Assembly: GCA_002386525.1 (NCBI GenBank)
Contig: DGIS01000007.1
Coordinates: forward strand, 95,987-159,986
Origin: Sphingobacterium sp. UBA4616
GTDB lineage: Bacteria; Bacteroidota; Bacteroidia; Sphingobacteriales; Sphingobacteriaceae
Length of the DNA stretch: 64,000 nucleotides
Direction of reading: 5' to 3'
Positions within the stretch are counted from its first letter, which is position 1. Each line of letters begins with the position of its first letter. The translations under genes were made by a program, and so were the position numbers. Below, piece after piece: positions 1 to 8,694 of the stretch. Under the pieces are notes generated by a model. It saw nothing but the letters and a program-made list of their open reading frames with translations. It was not told where the DNA came from and searched no databases.

Positions 1-197
1 TCGTGAAAGGGAATCGCATCAAAGTTACCCTGAATGGTACTGTCATTGTGGATGCAGATATCGCAGAGGCAAGTAAAAACGGTACCCTGGACGGAAAACA
101 ACATCCTGGACTTAAACGTACGTCTGGTCATATCGGATTCTTGGGGCACGGTACTGAAGTATTCTTCAAAGACATTCGGGTAAAAAAACTCAAATAG
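1..197 (+). CDS. DUF1080 (3-keto-disaccharide hydrolase-like) protein, C-terminal end only
   Basis: This is the last roughly 64 codons of a gene that begins before the window; the frame is open back to base 3 and ends with TAG at 195-197. The residues describe the closing strands of a concanavalin-like jelly roll: a 'GNRIKVTLNGTVIVDAD' stretch, then 'SGHIGFLGHGTEVFFKDIRVKKL'-type ending, of which the 'GHIGFLGHG...F.DIRVK' pattern is typical of DUF1080. Family members are usually secreted and act on keto-sugars or other glycans, often beside sugar dehydrogenases. The upstream genes cannot be seen, so the substrate is unknown. A strong terminator follows at 218-244. Confidence 0.8.
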   Translation, partial: VKGNRIKVTLNGTVIVDADIAEASKNGTLDGKQHPGLKRTSGHIGFLGHGTEVFFKDIRVKKLK

Positions 198-217
198 TAT
201 AGATGTATAAGCAGCGG

Positions 218-244
218 GGGGATAAGGTATCTTATCCCCTTTTT
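218..244 (+). terminator. Intrinsic terminator after the DUF1080 gene
   Basis: A 9-bp perfect stem (ggggataag / cttatcccc) with a GTAT loop is followed by five T. It lies 21 nt after the stop codon of the partial gene and separates it from the ROK gene. Confidence 0.85.
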
Positions 245-348
245 GCTAAATAGCCAACTTACTTACCGATTAAGAAAATAACCAAATGATTCCAAAACTT
301 TTGCTAAATTAAAGCCCTGAGGATTCTATTTCAAAAATATGATGTTTT

Positions 349-1599
349 ATGACTAAAGCCGTAAATTTACTGATTAACAAAAAGTTGGAGAGTAAACCTG
401 AAAAGAAAAATCTATTCAATAAACTCTCCATTATAAAATTAATAGCCGAATTAGGATCTGTATCGGTAAATGACATTGTTAAAAACCTGTATTTAAGCCT
501 GCCTACAGTGAATAGCTTGATCGCAGAATTACTGGAAGATGATTTCATACGTCAATTTGACAAAGGAGAATCTATTGGTGGGCGCAAACCTAATTTATAT
601 AAATTACGGGATGGATTGTTTCAGGTTTTATCGATTGAGCTTCAACGCTTCTCGATTACTATGAGCATCATGGATAATAATCAGCATGTAATTGCAGAAA
701 CGATCGAGCTTGAAAATGAATTATCCCGCAATGCAGAAAATCTAGTAACCATTACACAAATTATTGATCAATACCTGATCGATAAATCTGTTGATATCGA
801 AAACTTGACAGGATTGATTATTGGCATGCCTGGATTGATCAATGCAGAAGAAGGTACCAATGAGACATTTTTACACGATGAAAATCAATCTATTTCCGAC
901 TATTTCGAGCTTAAATATAAAAAGCCAGTCTTCATTCTGAATGATGTTAAAGGAGCAGCGTACGCTGAATTGAAATTTGGTTTGGCAAAAAACACCAAAA
1001 ACAGCCTGATTATTTTAATGGATTGGGGAATAGGTTTAGGAATTGTATCAAATGGTGAAGTATATCTTGGCCGGGATGGCTACTCTGGTGAAGTGGGTCA
1101 CATGCCTTTTATCGACAACGGTGAACTTTGTTACTGTGGAAAAAGAGGCTGCCTAGAGACTGTTGCTTCGGGCATCGCATTGGTTAACAATGCCAAGCAG
1201 GAAATCCAAAAAGGAGAACTGACTAAATTAAATGAATTACTAGCAGAAGATCTACAACATTTAACACCAACTCATATTATTGAAGCTGCAAATAAAGGGG
1301 ATCAATTTGCAATCAATCAGATTTCCAAACTGGGCACAAATCTTGGAAAAGCATTCGCATCGCTGATACAATTGCTCAATCCGGAATTAATCGTGTTAGG
1401 TGGAAAAATTGCAAAAGCAAATGAATTGATCACTATTCCGATACAACAGGCTATTAATTCGTATACCATGGCAATATTGAAAGAACACTGTGAAATAAAA
1501 GTTTCCAGCTTGAATCTGGACAGCAATACTGTGGGTCTTACAAACTATTTTATCACAAAGTACTTATCGGTTGAACTGCTTCGGAAATCTAAAATCTAA
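349..1599 (+). CDS. ROK family transcriptional regulator (NagC/XylR type)
   Basis: The 416-residue length and layout fit ROK repressors. A winged helix-turn-helix occupies about residues 20-80 ('VNDIVKNLYLSLPTVNSLIAELLEDD'-like helices, then a 'GGRKPNLYKL' wing). A sugar-kinase-like ROK domain follows, with a glycine-rich phosphate loop ('DWGIGLGIVSNG'), a 'GEVGHMPF' motif and the zinc-binding 'CYCGKRGCLE' cluster near residue 264. Such proteins sense a sugar or amino sugar and repress catabolic genes. Here the neighbour on the 5' side is a DUF1080 glycan protein, which is a plausible target, but the ligand is not evident. The gene meets the convergent CoA-binding gene tail to tail with a 4-bp overlap of the stop codons. 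Confidence 0.88.
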   Translation: MTKAVNLLINKKLESKPEKKNLFNKLSIIKLIAELGSVSVNDIVKNLYLSLPTVNSLIAELLEDDFIRQFDKGESIGGRKPNLYKLRDGLFQVLSIELQRFSITMSIMDNNQHVIAETIELENELSRNAENLVTITQIIDQYLIDKSVDIENLTGLIIGMPGLINAEEGTNETFLHDENQSISDYFELKYKKPVFILNDVKGAAYAELKFGLAKNTKNSLIILMDWGIGLGIVSNGEVYLGRDGYSGEVGHMPFIDNGELCYCGKRGCLETVASGIALVNNAKQEIQKGELTKLNELLAEDLQHLTPTHIIEAANKGDQFAINQISKLGTNLGKAFASLIQLLNPELIVLGGKIAKANELITIPIQQAINSYTMAILKEHCEIKVSSLNLDSNTVGLTNYFITKYLSVELLRKSKI

Positions 1600-1955
1600 A
1601 ATTGTCCTGTACTCAATAAAACCAGGGTACAGGCTCTTTCAGTTTTAATACCGTGCTCCATTGCGAGCTGCTCTAATTCAGGATTCTCTGCGCCTGGATT
1701 GAATATAATCCGTCTCGGTTTCGTTGCCAAAATATAGTCATAATATTCTTTCTGATTATGTTCACCGACGTACATCGTCACAGTATCAATATCGGGGTAG
1801 ACCACGCCTTTCTTTTCAATAGAAACTCCAGCTGCTTCACCACCACTCAGACCAATATTAACAATATCATGTCCATACCTATGCAGCATATTTGCGGCTT
1901 TATTCGAATAACGAGAAGGGTTGCTACTAGCACCCAAAATCAATGTTTTTTTCAT
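1596..1955 (-). CDS. CoA-binding (Rossmann-type) protein
   Basis: This 119-residue protein is a single CoA_binding_2 domain (YccU-like). It opens with the nucleotide-binding segment 'KKTLILGASSNPSRYSNKAA' and continues with 'HDIVNIGL' and, near the end, 'IIFNPGAENPELEQLAMEHG', the signature of this family. These proteins bind CoA or a related nucleotide; the cellular role is not established. The gene stands alone, reads toward the ROK gene and shares four bases with its end. The ATG start at 1955 gives the normal family N-terminus. Confidence 0.88.
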   Translation of the reverse strand: MKKTLILGASSNPSRYSNKAANMLHRYGHDIVNIGLSGGEAAGVSIEKKGVVYPDIDTVTMYVGEHNQKEYYDYILATKPRRIIFNPGAENPELEQLAMEHGIKTERACTLVLLSTGQF

Positions 1956-1997
1956 TTTTATATTCGTTTATATCACCTATTGATCGCCCCCGGAAAC

Positions 1998-3188
1998 TTA
2001 CTCATCAATGATAAAATCGCCGTGACTACTATAGGCATTTTTACGCAATATGGGCATTCCCAAGATTTTATAAAGCTCATCCAATTTAACCAAACTTCCA
2101 TTAGTCATATTAGAAAGCAGAACAATAACAATATTTCTTTTTAGATCTCTTACGTAAATATGTCTAAAACCGTGCCACCAACCTGTATGGTAGACAATAT
2201 GTTCATTGCCATGCTCAAACGTACGCCAGCCATAACCATAGCTAAAAATCCCTTTTTTCGCATCGGGATATCCTCTGTATGCCGAATCTAATGTGGACTG
2301 TTTTAACAACCTTCCATCCCTCAAAGCGAGGTCAAAGCGATAAAGATCACGAACGGTACTATAGATCCCCTTGTCACCGAGTGGTCCATCCTGAAAATTT
2401 TGTACAACGGATCTCCTCCATATCTTATCGTGTCCAATAACGTTGGTAGGAATCTTATCATATACAGCCTTTGAAAGTGCAGCCGTATTTGTCATCCCTG
2501 CAACATTGAACACACTATCTTTCATATAAGTAGCGTAGTCTTGCTTTGACACCTTCTCTATAATAGCTCCTAAGACCATAAAGTTCGAGTTATTATAAAA
2601 AAAACGTCCCCCTGGTGCCCCATAGCGATTAGGCTTAAACTCGGTCAGCATTTTCATTACATCCTGATTAGTCATCCCCTTCTTACGATCAGGCCAGTGT
2701 TTTTCTGAAAAGTAGACATAATTAGGTAATCCCGAACGATGAGTCAATAACATTTTTATGGTAATGCCTGGATATGGAAAATCAGGATAAAAGTCATTGA
2801 TCGTTTGATCGAGGCGCAACTTTCCAGCCTCCACCAACTTTAAAGTCCCCACGGCTGTAAGCGGTTTAGAAACGGAAGCCAACTCAAATTTGTCGTCAAT
2901 TTTTAGGCTATCCCGTTTTAGGTAATTAGCCCAGCCAAATGTATTTTGATATAAAATTTTTCCATCTTTGGCAATAAGAACATTTCCGTTGAATGCAGCT
3001 TTTGAATGAAGATTCTTCATAAAAGCATCGATTTTCAGATCTGCATTATTGGGATTATAAACCAGTCTTGTACTATCTACTTTTGCCTGCGCTATTGCTG
3101 CTTCCTTCTGCTTTTTCTCTTTTGAGCTACAGGCAACTGTAGATGCCAACAAAAGAGCGACCATTCCCTTTAAAAAAAATAATTTCAC
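1998..3188 (-). CDS. Secreted serine hydrolase, class C beta-lactamase/penicillin-binding fold, lipoprotein
   Basis: The protein has 396 residues. The N-terminus is a lipoprotein signal with the likely modified cysteine at residue 20 ('LLASTVAC'). The catalytic SxxK motif is S105-V-S-K108, followed by the tyrosine motif 'FFYNNSN' and the 'YHTGWWHG' motif near the C-terminus, in the order expected of the family. Members include D-aminopeptidases, esterases and beta-lactamase relatives; the sequence does not say which substrate is used. A tether of about 35 charged residues follows the lipid site. It is not obviously co-transcribed with its neighbours. True AmpC resistance enzymes are usually shorter and are not lipoproteins, so antibiotic resistance is not inferred. 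Confidence 0.88.
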   Translation of the reverse strand: MKLFFLKGMVALLLASTVACSSKEKKQKEAAIAQAKVDSTRLVYNPNNADLKIDAFMKNLHSKAAFNGNVLIAKDGKILYQNTFGWANYLKRDSLKIDDKFELASVSKPLTAVGTLKLVEAGKLRLDQTINDFYPDFPYPGITIKMLLTHRSGLPNYVYFSEKHWPDRKKGMTNQDVMKMLTEFKPNRYGAPGGRFFYNNSNFMVLGAIIEKVSKQDYATYMKDSVFNVAGMTNTAALSKAVYDKIPTNVIGHDKIWRRSVVQNFQDGPLGDKGIYSTVRDLYRFDLALRDGRLLKQSTLDSAYRGYPDAKKGIFSYGYGWRTFEHGNEHIVYHTGWWHGFRHIYVRDLKRNIVIVLLSNMTNGSLVKLDELYKILGMPILRKNAYSSHGDFIIDE

Positions 3189-3565
3189 TATATGATGTCT
3201 CCCGGATTTTTGTATTATCTGTATTGTATATCAATAAATATCACCTATTTCTCTTCTATTAAATGATATAAAATTATCGAAGTTAGTAATCGAAGATCAA
3301 GCGTATTGATAATAATGCTAAAATGAAGATTTTAGTATAAAAAAACGAATTTTTTCCTCACTATATTGTTATTCATCGTTTATGTTACCTAGTCTACTTG
3401 CTACGGTCTTCCTTTTAAAAACATTCAAGCCTTTTTAGGTGCAACATCTCGATGGCATTCCCAAGATTAAATGGCCAGCCTTTCGCTTCAACGAGCTTAA
3501 ACTAATTAAAAAAACAAAAAAAGCCACTTTATTGCTAAAGTGGCTTTCATTCCTTTGTTAAAGGA
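3189..3565. other. Intergenic stretch between the serine hydrolase and the pyruvate dehydrogenase genes
   Basis: These 377 bases carry no open frame worth calling. They hold the upstream region of the serine hydrolase gene and, at the far end, the terminator of the pyruvate dehydrogenase genes (3508-3547). Nothing else convincing was seen. Confidence 0.6.
3508..3547 (-). terminator. Intrinsic terminator of the pdhA-pdhC operon
   Basis: Read on the minus strand, an 11-bp perfect stem (aaagccacttt / aaagtggcttt, 6-nt loop, 3520-3547) runs into a T-rich tract. It begins 18 nt after the stop codon of the E2 gene. Confidence 0.88.
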
Positions 3566-5194
3566 CTATGCTAACAATCTTACTGGATTTTCAACCAAAG
3601 ATTTTAATGTCTGTAAAAATGCAGCTCCAGTTGCGCCATCTACCACACGGTGATCACAGCCCAATGTTACTTTCATTACATTACCCGGAACTACTGCGCC
3701 ATTTTTAACAACAGGAACAGCCTGAATTGCTCCAACAGAAAGGATTGCCCCATCTGGAGAGTTTATGATGGATGTAAATTCGTCAATTCCGAACATCCCT
3801 AGGTTGGAAACAGTAAATGTAGATCCTTCCCAATCGGCAGGTTGTAATTTTTTAGCTTTCGCTTTTTGAGCGAAGTCTTTTACTTCTGCAGAGATATGAG
3901 ACAATGATTTGCCATCTGCGAACCGTACAACAGGAACTAATAAACCATCCTCAACAGCCATGGCTACGCCAATGTTGGTATGCTCATTGAAACGTATTTT
4001 ATCGCCTTGCCATGAAGAGTTTACAGCAGGATGTTTTTTCAATGCAACAGCGACAGCTTTTACAACGATGTCATTGAAAGAAACTTTTACTGGAGCAACT
4101 TCATTGATTTGAGCTCGAGCAGCCATAGCATTATCCATGTCTATAGATACTGTCAAATAGAAGTGCGGTGCGGTAAACAATGACTCAGCCAAACGACGCG
4201 CAATAGTTTTACGCATTTGGTTAACTGGTTTTTCCGTGTAACGTTCTTCCCCAACATACGTAGGTAAAGTAATCGCTTTTGCTTCTGCAGGAGCAGCTGC
4301 GGATTTAGTCTCTACAGGTTGTGCAGCAGCAGGAACGAATGACTCAACGTCTTTCTTCACAATACGGCCACCATCTGCAGAACCCTTAATATCACTTAAG
4401 TTGATCCCTTTTTCTTGCGCAATTTTACGTGCTAAAGGTGAAGCCTTCACACGAGAATCGTCGTTGCTAACAGTCGGTGCCGCAGGAGATGATGCAGTTG
4501 AAGTAGCATCAGCTTTAGGAGCTTCAGTCGTCTCGGCCTTTGGCGCATCAGATTTTTGATTCAACAAAGGAGTAATGTCAGTTCCAGCAGGACCAACGAT
4601 TGCTATAATGTCGTTAACCTTTGCAGCTTCTCCAGCTTCAAGACCTACATATAACAAGGTACCGTCAGCATAGGCAGTAACTTCCATCGTAGCTTTATCC
4701 GTTTCTACATCTGCAATGGCATCGTCAGATTTGATCGTATCACCAACTTTGAAGTTCCATTGTGCAATAACACCTTCTTTCATGGTATCACTCAACAACG
4801 GCATTGTGATTACGGTACATCCTAATTCCTCAGGAGTTACTGTACTTGCCGAAGATTCTGGAGCAGAAACTTCTTCTTCTTTTTTGTCTTCAGTTTTTTC
4901 TGGTGCTTTCTCAGCTTCAGGAGCATCTCCGCTCAACAGCGCTTGAAAATCTTCTCCTGGTTCTCCCAAAACTGCAATAACAGCGTCAATAGCTACTGCT
5001 TCGCCTTCTTTAGGACCAATATATAAAAGAGTTCCTTCTTGGTAAGACTCAAAGTCCATAGTAGCTTTGTCCGTTTCGATCTCTGCTACTAAATCGCCAG
5101 AATTCACTTTATCACCAACTTTTTTGTGCCATTTCGCGATAACCCCTTCGGTCATTGTATCGCTCATTTTCGGCATTCTTACTACTTCAGCCAT
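3566..5194 (-). CDS. pdhC: Pyruvate dehydrogenase E2, dihydrolipoamide acetyltransferase
   Basis: The 542-residue protein transfers the acetyl group from E1 to CoA inside the pyruvate dehydrogenase complex. Two lipoyl domains are visible, each with the 'ETDKATM' lipoylation motif (lysine 43 and about 170). They are joined by Ala/Pro/Glu-rich linkers and followed by an E3/E1-binding segment ('ASPLARKIAQEKGI' to 'GGRIVKKDVESF') and the catalytic domain, with 'DHRVVDG' near the C-terminus holding the active-site histidine. The gene lies 29 nt after the E1-alpha gene on the same strand, so the two are probably one operon. The E1-beta and E3 genes are not in the window. The Ala/Lys-rich start 'MAEVVRMPKMSDTM' is normal. 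Confidence 0.96.
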   Translation of the reverse strand: MAEVVRMPKMSDTMTEGVIAKWHKKVGDKVNSGDLVAEIETDKATMDFESYQEGTLLYIGPKEGEAVAIDAVIAVLGEPGEDFQALLSGDAPEAEKAPEKTEDKKEEEVSAPESSASTVTPEELGCTVITMPLLSDTMKEGVIAQWNFKVGDTIKSDDAIADVETDKATMEVTAYADGTLLYVGLEAGEAAKVNDIIAIVGPAGTDITPLLNQKSDAPKAETTEAPKADATSTASSPAAPTVSNDDSRVKASPLARKIAQEKGINLSDIKGSADGGRIVKKDVESFVPAAAQPVETKSAAAPAEAKAITLPTYVGEERYTEKPVNQMRKTIARRLAESLFTAPHFYLTVSIDMDNAMAARAQINEVAPVKVSFNDIVVKAVAVALKKHPAVNSSWQGDKIRFNEHTNIGVAMAVEDGLLVPVVRFADGKSLSHISAEVKDFAQKAKAKKLQPADWEGSTFTVSNLGMFGIDEFTSIINSPDGAILSVGAIQAVPVVKNGAVVPGNVMKVTLGCDHRVVDGATGAAFLQTLKSLVENPVRLLA

Positions 5195-5223
5195 TCTTTG
5201 TTATATTATCAAGTTAAAGAGTA

Positions 5224-6219
5224 TTAATCTAAAATAAATGGATAGTCTTGTTGTACATAGACATCTTTGTACAACTCATCTACAGTTGGATAAGGAGATT
5301 CCTCTGCAAATTTAACCGATTCCTCAACTACTTTTTTCACATCAGCTTCTACTTCAGCAAACCAAGCGTCATCAGCATAGTTGTTTTCTAAGATAGCATG
5401 TTTAGTCGACAACAATGGATCACGGTCTTTATAAGCTTCCAGTTCTTCTTTAGTACGATACTTCGCTGGATCAGACATCGAGTGTCCTTTGTAGCGATAA
5501 GTACGAATTTCCAAGAATGTAGGTCCTTCGCCCGCACGAGCACGTTGAACAGCCTCATCCATCGCGTTATGTACAGCAACAACATCCATTCCATCTACTG
5601 GAGCTGAAGGCATATCAAAGCCCAAGCCCATCTTGTAAATATCCTGCATATTAGTTGTACGTTGTACAGACGTACCCATAGCATAACCATTGTTTTCACA
5701 AACAAAAATAACAGGCAATTTCCACAACATCGCCATGTTAAGTGTTTCGTTGAATGCACCTTGACGTACAGCTCCGTCGCCCATATAACAGATGTTCACA
5801 TTATCTGTACCAAGATATTTCTCAGCAAATGCAATACCAGCACCTAAAGGAATCTGACCACCAACAATACCATGGCCACCCATGAATTTATGCTCTTTGG
5901 AGAAGAAGTGCATAGAGCCTCCTTTACCTTTGGAACAACCTGTGATCTTTCCATATAATTCAGCCATACAAGCATTGGCAGAAACGCCTTTAGCTAAAGC
6001 GTGGGCGTGATCACGATAAGCAGTGATTAAAGAATCTTCAGGTTTAATAACCGACATCGTTCCAGCGACAACTGCTTCTTGTCCTATGTACAAGTGACAG
6101 AAACCACGAATCTTTTGCTGTCCGTAAAGTTGACCTGCTTTTTCTTCAAACTTACGCATAAGTAACATCGACTTATACCACTCCAAATATGTCTCTTTTG
6201 TTATAGGTGTTGAACTCAT
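5224..6219 (-). CDS. pdhA: Pyruvate dehydrogenase E1 component, alpha subunit
   Basis: This 331-residue thiamine-diphosphate enzyme subunit decarboxylates pyruvate together with E1-beta. It shows the substrate and cofactor features of the family: 'GFCHLYIGQEAV', the 'GKGGSMHFF' segment, the thiamine-binding stretch from 'GDGAVRQGAFNE' to 'VCENNGYAMGT', and the phosphorylation-loop equivalent 'YRYKGHSMSDPAKYR'. It has the length of the separate-alpha type, so a beta subunit gene must lie elsewhere. A possible -7 element (TAGATTTG on the minus strand, 6254-6261) is 34 nt before the start. The E2 gene follows closely. Confidence 0.96.
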   Translation of the reverse strand: MSSTPITKETYLEWYKSMLLMRKFEEKAGQLYGQQKIRGFCHLYIGQEAVVAGTMSVIKPEDSLITAYRDHAHALAKGVSANACMAELYGKITGCSKGKGGSMHFFSKEHKFMGGHGIVGGQIPLGAGIAFAEKYLGTDNVNICYMGDGAVRQGAFNETLNMAMLWKLPVIFVCENNGYAMGTSVQRTTNMQDIYKMGLGFDMPSAPVDGMDVVAVHNAMDEAVQRARAGEGPTFLEIRTYRYKGHSMSDPAKYRTKEELEAYKDRDPLLSTKHAILENNYADDAWFAEVEADVKKVVEESVKFAEESPYPTVDELYKDVYVQQDYPFILD

Positions 6220-6403
6220 TTCAAAGTTTTGATTTTCTTACTATTCTAGACTACAAATCTAATAATTTTGGACGAATTTCCTTGTCCAAAAATCAATTTT
6301 ATTTCTACTTTAAGACACTTCTAAGACATTTGATTTAAAGTATAAAGCATTTGATTACAAATAAATGAACGGCACAACCAAATAAATCAAAAACTTATGA
6401 AAA

Positions 6404-6440
6404 TAAAAAAGCCAAACGACTTAATAATCATTTGGCTTAA
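6404..6440 (-). terminator. Intrinsic terminator after hisS
   Basis: On the minus strand, the 8-bp stem aagccaaa / tttggctt (6409-6416 with 6431-6438) runs into a T-rich tract just after hisS ends at 6463. The loop is long at 14 nt, so it is weaker than the others in this window. Confidence 0.7.
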
Positions 6441-6462
6441 TCTATTTTACACAAACTGCTCG

Positions 6463-7845
6463 TTATCGAAGTTTTTGGATCAGCTCACTTTCAGTAAGCT
6501 TTATTTGCTCACCACTTTCCATGTCTTTTAAAGACAATTGCCCCGAAGCAGCCTCTTCTTCCCCTACCAATAACACATAGGGAATTCCTTTACCATCCGC
6601 ATACCCCATTTGCTTTTTCAATTTTACAGGAGTAGCATAAAGTTCCGAAGCAATATTTTCTTGACGAAGTTTGTTCAGTAAGCGAAGTGTATACACTTCG
6701 AGTTGCTTATCAAAATTAATAATAATAAGTTTTGTGGTTTCTGCTTTACCGGTTGGAAAAAGATTCAATTCTTCGAGTACATCATAAATTCGGTCAGCAC
6801 CAAAAGAAACCCCGACTCCGGTCAACCCCTTCAGTCCAAACATCCCTGTGAGATCATCATAACGACCGCCGCCACCGATGCTTCCCATAGCAACCTCATT
6901 GGTCTTGACCTCAAAAATACAACCCGTGTAATAATTTAGACCACGAGCCAATGTAATGTCCAGATCTATGATTTGATTAAGCAACTTTTCTTCAGCACCT
7001 AATTTGCCGACATAATCAAATACTTCTTCAATTTCCGCAATACCGATTAAACCGACAGCAGAAGTTGCTAAAATCGCTTTTAAGGAAGACAGTTTCTCTT
7101 CATTCGAGCCTTCCAATAAAATGATAGGTTTTAAAATAGCAAGATCCGCCTCTGTAAAGCCTCTCTCAAGCAATTCTTTGTTGACTCCATCCAAGCCGAT
7201 TTTATCCAATTTGTCGATCGCTACAGTCATATCGACAATCAACTCCGGCTTTCCGATAATTTCGGCAATACCTGATAGAATTTTCCGGTTGTTGATTTTA
7301 ATAGTAAAGTCTTTCAGTCCAAAACGCTCGAAGGCCTCTTGATAAATCAGAATGAACTCTGCTTCATTCAGTAAACTTTCAGATCCAACCACATCCACAT
7401 CACATTGATAAAACTCACGATATCTTCCGCGCTGTGGACGATCAGCACGCCATACGGGTTGTACTTGAAAACGCTTAAATGGTAAAGCAATATCATTCTG
7501 GTGCATTACGACGTAACGTGCAAAAGGCACAGTAAGGTCATATCTTAGCGCTTTCTCTGAAATATGTGGAATGAGTTTATTGGAATTTTTATCTTGAAGC
7601 AGGCTGTCTGGCGCTTTTGCCATGTAATCACCCGAATTAAGAATCTTAAAGATCAGCTTATCACCCTCATCGCCATATTTACCGGTAAGTGTTGTTAAAT
7701 TTTCAAATGAAGGGGTCTGTATTTCACTATAGCCATATTTTCTGAATACCGTTTTCAGTGTATCGAAAATATAGTTGCGTTTGATCATTTCGGAAGGCGA
7801 AAAATCACGCGTTCCTTTTGCCAAAGAAGGTTTTACTACTGCCAT
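6463..7845 (-). CDS. hisS: Histidyl-tRNA synthetase
   Basis: The enzyme charges tRNA-His with histidine. Class II motifs are clear: motif 1 region 'FDTLKTVFRKYGYSEIQTP', motif 2 around 'FQVQPVWRADRPQRGRYREF', the histidine-binding 'RGLNYYTGCIFEV' and motif 3 'GVGVSFGADRIYDVL'. An anticodon-binding domain closes the protein. The start was placed at ATG 7845 ('MAVVKPSLAKGTRDF'), giving 460 residues; a TTG three codons earlier falls inside a likely -7 promoter element (TAACTTTG, 7852-7859 minus strand), so it cannot be used by that transcript. The ATG is only 6 nt after the element, suggesting an almost leaderless message. It follows rnc on the same strand. Confidence 0.95.
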   Translation of the reverse strand: MAVVKPSLAKGTRDFSPSEMIKRNYIFDTLKTVFRKYGYSEIQTPSFENLTTLTGKYGDEGDKLIFKILNSGDYMAKAPDSLLQDKNSNKLIPHISEKALRYDLTVPFARYVVMHQNDIALPFKRFQVQPVWRADRPQRGRYREFYQCDVDVVGSESLLNEAEFILIYQEAFERFGLKDFTIKINNRKILSGIAEIIGKPELIVDMTVAIDKLDKIGLDGVNKELLERGFTEADLAILKPIILLEGSNEEKLSSLKAILATSAVGLIGIAEIEEVFDYVGKLGAEEKLLNQIIDLDITLARGLNYYTGCIFEVKTNEVAMGSIGGGGRYDDLTGMFGLKGLTGVGVSFGADRIYDVLEELNLFPTGKAETTKLIIINFDKQLEVYTLRLLNKLRQENIASELYATPVKLKKQMGYADGKGIPYVLLVGEEEAASGQLSLKDMESGEQIKLTESELIQKLR

Positions 7846-7869
7846 ATTTGGCAAAGTTAATAAAATCCT

Positions 7870-8610
7870 TTATTCTACTTCTAGAATTTTAAGGAATTCA
7901 CAGGCTTTCTCCGCAGCTGATTTCTCTGCAGATTTTTTATTGAAATCGCGACCTAGTCCGCATACCACACCATCAACGACGGCTTCAATACTAAACATTT
8001 TAGAAGATTCACCCTGCGGATTGTCTGTTTGCTGAAATACGATCTCTTTGCCCGTATGCTGACACCATTCAATCAACCTACTTTTAAAGTTTGTTTCAGT
8101 CTGTTCCAATAGAAGAATATCAACATGCTGCTTAATGATTCTATTTAGCAGGAAGCTTTTTGTAAAAACATAGCCTTTATCGAGATATACGGCTCCTATT
8201 AATGCTTCGAAAGCATCGCCTAGTAACGACCCTTGTTTATTCGGAAAACTGATCATTCGTGCATCGAACTGAATCAGTTCATTAAATCCTAATTTTCGGG
8301 ACAGCTGATTCAGATTTGCTCTACTGACAATCTTCGAGCGCATTTCGGTCAAGAAACCTTCATCTTTATAAGGATATTTCTTAAATAACAATTCGGCGAC
8401 AACCGAACCCAAAACAGCATCACCTAAGAATTCCAAACGTTCGTTGCTATTCTTTGCGCCCTCTTTAATTGTAATAGCCACAGACTTATGTCTGAAAGCC
8501 ATTTTGTACAAGTGTACATTTCCGGGCACAAATCCAAGCAGGTTTTTTAGTTTTCTAACGTATTCCCGCTCCGGCGAAATATATAATTTATATATCCTAG
8601 CAAAAGGCAT
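7870..8610 (-). CDS. rnc: Ribonuclease III
   Basis: This 246-residue enzyme cuts double-stranded RNA in rRNA and mRNA processing. The catalytic domain carries the signature 'NERLEFLGDAVLG' (about residues 58-70), the second acidic cluster 'GDAFEALIGAVYLDKG', and a C-terminal double-stranded-RNA-binding domain ending 'KKSAEKSAAEKACEFL'. The short basic N-terminal extension before the catalytic fold is common in Bacteroidota. It lies downstream of fabF (84-nt gap) in the order acpP-fabF-rnc, which is widely conserved. Confidence 0.96.
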   Translation of the reverse strand: MPFARIYKLYISPEREYVRKLKNLLGFVPGNVHLYKMAFRHKSVAITIKEGAKNSNERLEFLGDAVLGSVVAELLFKKYPYKDEGFLTEMRSKIVSRANLNQLSRKLGFNELIQFDARMISFPNKQGSLLGDAFEALIGAVYLDKGYVFTKSFLLNRIIKQHVDILLLEQTETNFKSRLIEWCQHTGKEIVFQQTDNPQGESSKMFSIEAVVDGVVCGLGRDFNKKSAEKSAAEKACEFLKILEVE

Positions 8611-8694
8611 CTCTTCTAAAAATAAGGCGACAAGTCCTAATTAAAGAACCTGTCGCTAGCTCATATTATCAAACCATGTTTGAAGGATCAAACA

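Noticed and set aside
1758..2144. A 128-codon plus-strand frame across the CoA-binding and serine hydrolase genes
   Set aside because: It is antisense to two well-supported genes and has no family resemblance.
1998..3188. A beta-lactamase resistance gene
   Set aside because: The fold and SxxK motif are shared by many esterases and peptidases, and the lipoprotein anchor and length do not match AmpC enzymes.
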